Shown here piece after piece: positions 58,983-64,000 of a stretch of 64,000 nt of DNA. The notes below the pieces were generated by a model that was not told the DNA's origin, did no database searches, and was given only the letters and a program-made list of their open reading frames with translations. Source of the DNA: Bacteroides luhongzhouii. GTDB taxonomy: Bacteria; Bacteroidota; Bacteroidia; Bacteroidales; Bacteroidaceae. The first letter of the stretch is position 1. Each line of letters opens with the position of its first letter. Both the position numbers and the translations under genes were made by a program. The DNA lies in contig NZ_CP059973.1 in the NCBI RefSeq assembly GCF_009193295.2, positions 4,154,001 to 4,218,000 on the forward strand, read 5' to 3'.

Positions 58983-59759
58983 TTACCAGTCGAATTTCAA
59001 GTGTTTAACAGTTTTCTTTTCATCAATAATCATACGCAGAGAAGCAATGCCAATTTCAACATGCTCTTCTACATAATTTCTGGTAACCAAATTATCGCTT
59101 TTATCCGTTTTCACTCCGTCTGGAGTCATTGGCTGATCGGATACCAATAATAATGCACCGGTAGGAATATGATTGGCAAAGCCACAACTAAACAGAGTTG
59201 CAGTTTCCATATCGACTGCCATAGCCCGTGTCTTTGTCAGATATTCTTTGAACGCATCATCATGTTCCCAAATACGACGGTTGGTGGTATATACAGTACC
59301 GGTCCAATAGTCGCGGCCTTTGTCACGGATGGAAGAAGAAACGGCACGCTGCAACATAAATGCAGGCAACGCAGGAACTTCAGGAGGAAAATAATCATTG
59401 GAAGTTCCCTCCCCACGGATAGCCGCAATAGGAAGAATCAAGTCACCAAGCTGATTTTTCTTGTCGATACCACCACATTTTCCGAGGAATAAACATGCTT
59501 TGGGACGAATAGCACCCAGCAAGTCCATGATGATAGCTGCGTTGGGACTTCCCATACCGAAGTTAATCATTGTGATGCCTTCGGCAGAAGCAGAAATCAT
59601 ATTTGCGTCCCTTCCTAAAATAGGAACATTAAATTGATTTGCGAAAATCTCGACGTACTTGTTGAAGTTAGTCAACAGAATATACTCTCCAAAATCCTCC
59701 AGGTTACGTTTTGTGTAACGCGGCAGCCAATTAGCTACGATTTCTTCTTTTGTTTTCAT
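58983..59759 (-). CDS. amn: AMP nucleosidase (short Bacteroidota type)
   Basis: A 258-residue enzyme of the nucleoside phosphorylase fold that hydrolyses AMP to adenine and ribose 5-phosphate. The signature segments are ITMINFGMGSPNAAIIMDLL, FLGKCGGIDKK and the active-site MAVDMETATLFSCGF. It lacks the N-terminal extension of the E. coli enzyme (484 residues), as usual for this phylum. It is transcribed with holA. Confidence 0.93.
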   Translation of the reverse strand: MKTKEEIVANWLPRYTKRNLEDFGEYILLTNFNKYVEIFANQFNVPILGRDANMISASAEGITMINFGMGSPNAAIIMDLLGAIRPKACLFLGKCGGIDKKNQLGDLILPIAAIRGEGTSNDYFPPEVPALPAFMLQRAVSSSIRDKGRDYWTGTVYTTNRRIWEHDDAFKEYLTKTRAMAVDMETATLFSCGFANHIPTGALLLVSDQPMTPDGVKTDKSDNLVTRNYVEEHVEIGIASLRMIIDEKKTVKHLKFDW

Positions 59760-59810
59760 AATTATCTATTAAATTTGTGCTCCCAATAATGGGAACCATT
59801 ATTTAACTTA

Positions 59811-59818
59811 CAAAAATA
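59811..59818 (-). promoter_or_regulatory. -7 box of the amn-holA promoter
   Basis: The minus strand reads TATTTTTG, 52 bases before the amn start and 5 bases before the divergent HsdR-N gene. Confidence 0.55.
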
Positions 59819-59822
59819 ATAA

Positions 59823-60272
59823 ATGTTATCGTTAAACCTACCAGTATTCGACACTAAAATAAACGTACGAAACGGAAAAAATGTAATTTTCGATGTTATT
59901 CGTAAACGATATGTCGCCCTTACCCCTGAAGAATGGGTACGGCAACACTTTGTTCACTTTCTTATTGCACACAAAGGATATCCGACTGCGCTTCTTGCCA
60001 ATGAAGTAATGGTTAAGTTGAACGGTACTACCAAACGATGTGATACAGTACTTTACCGGAGGGATTTATCAGCCCGGATGATTGTAGAATATAAAGCACC
60101 ACATATTGAAATAACACAGGCCGTTTTCGACCAGATCACCCGGTATAATATGGTACTGAAAGTAGATTATCTGATTGTCAGCAATGGAATGCAACATTAT
60201 TGCTGCCGTATGGATTATGAACATCAGAGTTATACGTTCCTACAGGATATTCCTGATTACCATTCTTTATAA
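59823..60272 (+). CDS. Orphan HsdR N-terminal (PD-(D/E)XK-like) protein
   Basis: A 149-residue protein that resembles the N-terminal nuclease domain of type I restriction R subunits (HSDR_N). The PD-(D/E)XK-like residues are Asp74 (KRCDTVLY) and Glu89-x-Lys91 (MIVEYKAP). A Q-motif-like helix (AVFDQITRYN) follows. It has no helicase domain and no hsdM or hsdS neighbours, so it is not a restriction system. It is divergent from amn-holA. The conserved location next to holA suggests a role in DNA metabolism, but this is a guess. Confidence 0.85.
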   Translation: MLSLNLPVFDTKINVRNGKNVIFDVIRKRYVALTPEEWVRQHFVHFLIAHKGYPTALLANEVMVKLNGTTKRCDTVLYRRDLSARMIVEYKAPHIEITQAVFDQITRYNMVLKVDYLIVSNGMQHYCCRMDYEHQSYTFLQDIPDYHSL

Positions 60273-60321
60273 AATAATCCGCTGCATTCGCCTTAAAAAA
60301 ACAGACTTGCCAACAAGAATA

Positions 60322-60403
60322 AAATAGCGTCACTATCCCCTCAAGATAGTGACGCTATTTGCCTACTATGGTGACGCCATCCCGAACAGATAGCGTCACT
60401 ATA
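60322..60403. repeat. Four-unit GTGACG palindromic repeat cluster (locus 2)
   Basis: 60322-60337 and 60345-60360 form a perfect 16-bp hairpin (arm AAATAGCGTCACTATC) with a 7-base loop. A second pair, TATGGTGACGCCAT (60367-60380) and ATAGCGTCACTATA (60390-60403), forms a stem with one wobble and one mismatch. Same element as at 12377-12457. It lies between convergent genes and may also serve as a terminator. Confidence 0.85.
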
Positions 60404-60437
60404 CCAACTACCCTTTCAGACAGTCTCAAACAGCTTT

Positions 60438-63400
60438 TTACTTCTGCGCTGCAGCATCTTTCCCCCCACCATCATCAGCTTTCTTTTTACTGAACCGCTC
60501 TTGCAATTTCTGCATCAATTCGTAAAAATTAGGAATATAAACGGTAGCCAATAAAGTATTCATAGCCATACCAAACACAACAGCGGCCCCCAATGCTATA
60601 CGACTTTGCGCACCTGCACCGGTGGCGAACAACAATGGCATCACACCTAATACAAAAGCAAAAGATGTCATCAGGATCGGACGCAAGCGGACATGTCCCG
60701 CTTCAAAAGCAGCTTCTCGAATCGAATTACCTTCGGCACGGAAATCACGGGCAAATTCCACAATCAAAATTCCATTCTTTGCCGAAAGCGCAACAAGCAA
60801 AATGATACCGATTTGTGTATAAATACTGACCGGAGTTCCCATAATCAGACAGCCAATCATGGCCCCCAACAATGCTACCGGCAATCCGATAACAGCTGCC
60901 ACCGGACTGGTCCAACTTTCATACTGCGCAGCAAGTACCAGGAAAGCAACAATTAAAGCCATCACCAGTACAATGGTAGTCGTATTTCCTGCCTGTGTTT
61001 CCTGATAAGCCACAGAAGTCCATTCATACCCAAACTCATCTTCCAGCTGTTCCTTAAATAATGCTTCCATTTCCTGTATGGCCTGCCCGGTACTACTTCC
61101 CGGAGCAACATTACAAGTCAGAGAAGCAGTCGAATACATATTATAACGGTTTATTTGATCCTGTCCTAACTGTTCCTCCACTTTGGTGAAAGAAGAAAAA
61201 GGTACCATCTCTCCTGCCGCATTCGGCACACTTAGTTTCAAGACATCATCAATCACACGCTGTGCCTGATCCCGTGCCTCAATCTTCACCTGATAGATAC
61301 GACCGAATTCAACAAAATCATTTACATAAGCCGCTCCCATATAATAGCCCAATGTAGAGAAAACATCATTCAAGGCAATCCCCATAAACTGCACTTTATC
61401 ACGGTCGATATTCAAGAAATACTGCGGAACATTTGCCTGGTACTGACTGGACACAGATGCTAAAGCCGGTTTAGAATGATAAGAAGCAAGCAACGCATTG
61501 ATAGCCTGCTGCATTTCCGTTGGTCCCAGATTACGCCGGTCTTCCAACTGAAGTTGCAAGCCGCCGGAAGCACCCAGTCCCGGAATAGCCGGAGGAACCA
61601 TCGCAAATACTTCCGCAGCCTGAATAGTCATATACGCTTCACCATTCAAACGGTTGACTACGGCAGCAGCCGTATGCTCCTTCCCTTTCCTTTCATCCCA
61701 GTTTTTCAGTACCACAAAATAAGTTGCCGAGTTACTCTGCTCGCCGCCACCCATTATCGAGAAACCGGAAATACCAATATAATTTTTCACTTCCGGATAA
61801 GAATCTAGAATTGCATTTACCTTTTCTCCCACTGCCTGCGTACGCTCAAGACTAGCTGCAGGTGGAAGCTGAACAACAGCAATAAAATACCCGTCATCCT
61901 CGTCCGGGATGAAAGTAGACGGCCAATGCATAAAGAGCAATACAGCAATAACAGTCAAGGCACCGTAGGAAACGAGAGCCATTCCGGGACGTTGAAGCAA
62001 CCATTTGACAATCTTGTCATACACTCCTTGCGTCTTGTCATAAGCCTTATTGAAACCCTTGTATATAAAGAAGTTAGAAGGTTTACTCTTTTCAAGAAAC
62101 AACGCACAGAGCGCAGGGGTCAATGTCAACGAATTAAAACCACTCAACACGGTAGAAGCAGCAATAGTCAATGCAAACTGCTTATACAACTGTCCCGAAA
62201 TTCCACTAATCATCATCGTCGGAATAAACACAGCCAGCAGTACAAGCACTACCCCGACAATCGGACCTGTAATCTCTCCCATCGCTTTCGTCACTGCTTC
62301 GCGAGGTGAGTATTGCCCGGTTTCCAGTAACCTCGAAGCATTCTCCACCACCACTATCGCATCATCTACCACAATGGCAACTGCCAGAATCAGCCCAAAC
62401 AACGTCAGTGTGTTGATAGAGAAACCAAATGCCGCCATCACGGCAAATGTACCAATCAACGATACCGGGATGGTAATACAAGGAATAATCACAGCCCTCC
62501 AATTCTGCAGGAACAGGAAAATAACGAGAATCACCAGCAAAGTCGTTTCAAAGAATGTGACCATCACTTCATCAATAGAAGCATGAATCACGTCGGTCGT
62601 ATCCAAAGTGACATTATACGAAACTCCTTTCGGGAAACTTGCCGCCAATTCCTCCATTTTAGCCTTCACTCCTTTGGAGACATCCAGCGAATTGGAACCC
62701 GGTTGCTGGTAAATAGCAATAGCTGCCGTAGGTTTTCCATTCAATCGCGACACTACGCTATATGACGCAGAACCCAAATCGATGCGTGCAATATCCTTCA
62801 GGCGAAGCATCGCTCCGTTTTGTTCGCGACGAATAATAATATTGCCGAACTGTTCCGGAGATTTCAATCGCCCCTGGACATTCAATGTATACTGAAAAGC
62901 ATTATTATTATCCTGCCCGATAGGTTGACCGATATATCCGGCAGATACTTCCACATTCTGCGACTGGATAGATTGATAAACCTGTTGCGGTGAAATATTC
63001 CGTATACGCATAGCCTCCGGATCGAGCCAGATGCGCATCGAATAGTCCCCCGCTCCCATAACATTCACAGCACCCACTCCAGGGACACGTGTCAGTTGGT
63101 CTACTAAATTCAGTTTGGCATAATTAGTCAGATACAGACTGTTATATACAGAATCCTGCGAAGTCATTGTCAGGAACATCACAATATTTGAAGACTGTTT
63201 CTGCACAGTGACTCCTTGCACTACTACCGGTTCCGGCAGTGATGATTGCGCGATACTTACCCTGTTTTGTACCTGCACAGTTGCCATATCGATGTCCGTA
63301 CCGACAGCGAATGTAATGGTCAGAGAATATGCTCCCGAAGAAGAAGAATTGGAAGACATATAAAGCATACCGTCTACGCCATTCACCTGCTGTTCGATAG

Positions 63401-63593
63401 GAATACCCACTGTTTGAGCAACAGTTTCAGCATTTGCTCCGGGATAAACGGCAGAGACCTGCACCGTTGGCGGCGTGATCTCCGGAAATTGCGCCACAGG
63501 CAATATATTGAGTGTAATCAGACCGGCTACTACAATAAGCAGGGCAAGAACAGTAGCAAATATCGGTCGGTTGATAAAAAACTTAGAAAACAT
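60438..63593 (-). CDS. RND multidrug efflux transporter (AcrB/HAE-1 family)
   Basis: A 1,051-residue inner-membrane proton-driven pump. It has twelve TMs in two halves, the first starting [20 protein letters not shown], two large periplasmic loops, and the TM4 proton-relay acids in [31 protein letters not shown] and [20 protein letters not shown] are typical of HAE-1 drug exporters. The frame extends to 63623, but the ATG at 63593 gives the normal start ([12 protein letters not shown]). The adaptor gene lies upstream; no outer-membrane factor follows. Confidence 0.97.
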   Translation of the reverse strand: MFSKFFINRPIFATVLALLIVVAGLITLNILPVAQFPEITPPTVQVSAVYPGANAETVAQTVGIPIEQQVNGVDGMLYMSSNSSSSGAYSLTITFAVGTDIDMATVQVQNRVSIAQSSLPEPVVVQGVTVQKQSSNIVMFLTMTSQDSVYNSLYLTNYAKLNLVDQLTRVPGVGAVNVMGAGDYSMRIWLDPEAMRIRNISPQQVYQSIQSQNVEVSAGYIGQPIGQDNNNAFQYTLNVQGRLKSPEQFGNIIIRREQNGAMLRLKDIARIDLGSASYSVVSRLNGKPTAAIAIYQQPGSNSLDVSKGVKAKMEELAASFPKGVSYNVTLDTTDVIHASIDEVMVTFFETTLLVILVIFLFLQNWRAVIIPCITIPVSLIGTFAVMAAFGFSINTLTLFGLILAVAIVVDDAIVVVENASRLLETGQYSPREAVTKAMGEITGPIVGVVLVLLAVFIPTMMISGISGQLYKQFALTIAASTVLSGFNSLTLTPALCALFLEKSKPSNFFIYKGFNKAYDKTQGVYDKIVKWLLQRPGMALVSYGALTVIAVLLFMHWPSTFIPDEDDGYFIAVVQLPPAASLERTQAVGEKVNAILDSYPEVKNYIGISGFSIMGGGEQSNSATYFVVLKNWDERKGKEHTAAAVVNRLNGEAYMTIQAAEVFAMVPPAIPGLGASGGLQLQLEDRRNLGPTEMQQAINALLASYHSKPALASVSSQYQANVPQYFLNIDRDKVQFMGIALNDVFSTLGYYMGAAYVNDFVEFGRIYQVKIEARDQAQRVIDDVLKLSVPNAAGEMVPFSSFTKVEEQLGQDQINRYNMYSTASLTCNVAPGSSTGQAIQEMEALFKEQLEDEFGYEWTSVAYQETQAGNTTTIVLVMALIVAFLVLAAQYESWTSPVAAVIGLPVALLGAMIGCLIMGTPVSIYTQIGIILLVALSAKNGILIVEFARDFRAEGNSIREAAFEAGHVRLRPILMTSFAFVLGVMPLLFATGAGAQSRIALGAAVVFGMAMNTLLATVYIPNFYELMQKLQERFSKKKADDGGGKDAAAQK

Positions 63594-63734
63594 AATATAT
63601 AGGTTTAAAAGCAGCCTCTCCACAACCTTCTCCCAAAGAGAGGGAACAAGAAAGTTACTTTTGTTAATTAATCGGTTTTAAGTACATCACCTTTATTGAT
63701 TTCATTTGTTAGTCAATCAGTTACCAAAGAGACT

Positions 63735-64000
63735 CTACTTCTCTCTTTTGGGGAGAGAATCAGGGAGAGGCTTTATCTTCATTCCGTCTCTGACTTTCAT
63801 CAAAGCCTCTGTGACATACTGTTCTTGTGGAGAAAGTCCCCCCACTACCTGCCGTAAAGTGCCGTCGACCAACTGCCCTATTTCAATATGCCGGTAATGA
63901 ACTATATTCGAATCATTTACAACATATAAATATTTGCCTAACTGATCGGTCCCGATAGAACCATCTTTCACCAGCACTGCATTTTTAGCTTCTCCATAAG
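63735..64000 (-). CDS. RND efflux periplasmic adaptor, C-terminal part
   Basis: The last 88 or so residues of an AcrA-like adaptor; the rest lies beyond the right edge. The visible part (AVLVKDGSIGTDQLGKYLYV, IEIGQLVDGTLRQVVGGLSP, DGMKIKPLP) matches the membrane-proximal domain of MexA/AcrA proteins. It ends 141 bases upstream of the RND pump gene on the same strand, so they form one operon. The gap 63594-63734 holds nothing recognisable. Confidence 0.9.
   Translation of the reverse strand, partial: YGEAKNAVLVKDGSIGTDQLGKYLYVVNDSNIVHYRHIEIGQLVDGTLRQVVGGLSPQEQYVTEALMKVRDGMKIKPLPDSLPKREK

Noticed and set aside
59823..60272. Possible type I restriction-modification system
   Set aside because: Only an HsdR-N-like domain is present; no hsdM, hsdS or helicase portion is nearby.

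Overview
The window looks like chromosomal DNA of a Bacteroides species (phylum Bacteroidota). The reasons are the -7 promoter box TAnnTTTG in front of many genes, the complete Bat (aerotolerance) operon, the short DUF4295 gene after rpmB-rpmG, a ProS of the archaeal/eukaryotic type, a small AMP nucleosidase next to holA, and an ISL3-like insertion sequence of the kind called ISAon1 in this phylum. Species cannot be fixed from the sequence alone. Most of the window is ordinary, densely packed core genome; the clearest mobile DNA is a nested insertion sequence at 47.4-50.3 kb.

Layout. 1-4.5 kb: a leftward tripartite export operon (TolC-like outer membrane protein, HlyD-like adaptor, two ABC-2 permeases, the last cut by the window edge). 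4.8-9.3 kb: tRNA-Gly(CCC), a DUF2867 protein, proS and a two-component system. 9.4-12.3 kb: a leftward NEW3-domain protein / ABC ATPase / ABC permease operon. 12.6-17.7 kb: a PepSY-like periplasmic protein and a leftward TamB-like giant protein. 17.8-24.9 kb: tsaD, cinA, rpmB-rpmG-DUF4295, then ftsY-rimO and two HU-family genes, the second a membrane-spanning HU-LysM fusion. 25.2-33.8 kb: the moxR-DUF58-BatD-like-batA-batB-batC-batD-batE operon. 33.9-46.9 kb: a small DNA-binding protein, a universal stress protein, a TPR protein with gyrA (leftward), clpC, htpG and a patatin/beta-barrel phospholipase. 47.0-50.6 kb: three tandem tRNA-Arg(ACG) genes and the nested IS. 50.6-64 kb: dapA, ligA, trmD, pyrD-pyrK, an HTH regulator followed by a 1.2 kb AT-rich non-coding stretch, holA, amn, an orphan HsdR-N nuclease-like gene, and an RND efflux pump with part of its adaptor.

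Points most worth attention. GyrA carries Phe at residue 82, where Bacteroides normally has Ser; this is a known fluoroquinolone-resistance change. One 1440-bp IS has inserted head-to-head into an identical copy of itself, each copy flanked by its own 8-bp target duplication, giving a perfect 1187-bp inverted repeat. The HU-LysM fusion could physically link the nucleoid to peptidoglycan. Two intergenic loci 48 kb apart carry four units each of a 13-bp near-palindrome (core GTGACG) whose arms covary. The TamB-like gene has no ATG, GTG or TTG start codon in front of its N-terminal membrane anchor.

How the genes work together: envelope export and stress functions (ABC export, RND pump, TamB, Bat complex, ClpC, HtpG, patatin) are interleaved with information-processing genes (proS, tsaD, ribosomal proteins, ftsY, rimO, gyrA, ligA, trmD, holA) and biosynthesis (dapA, pyrDK). 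No CRISPR array, prophage or classical defence island was seen.
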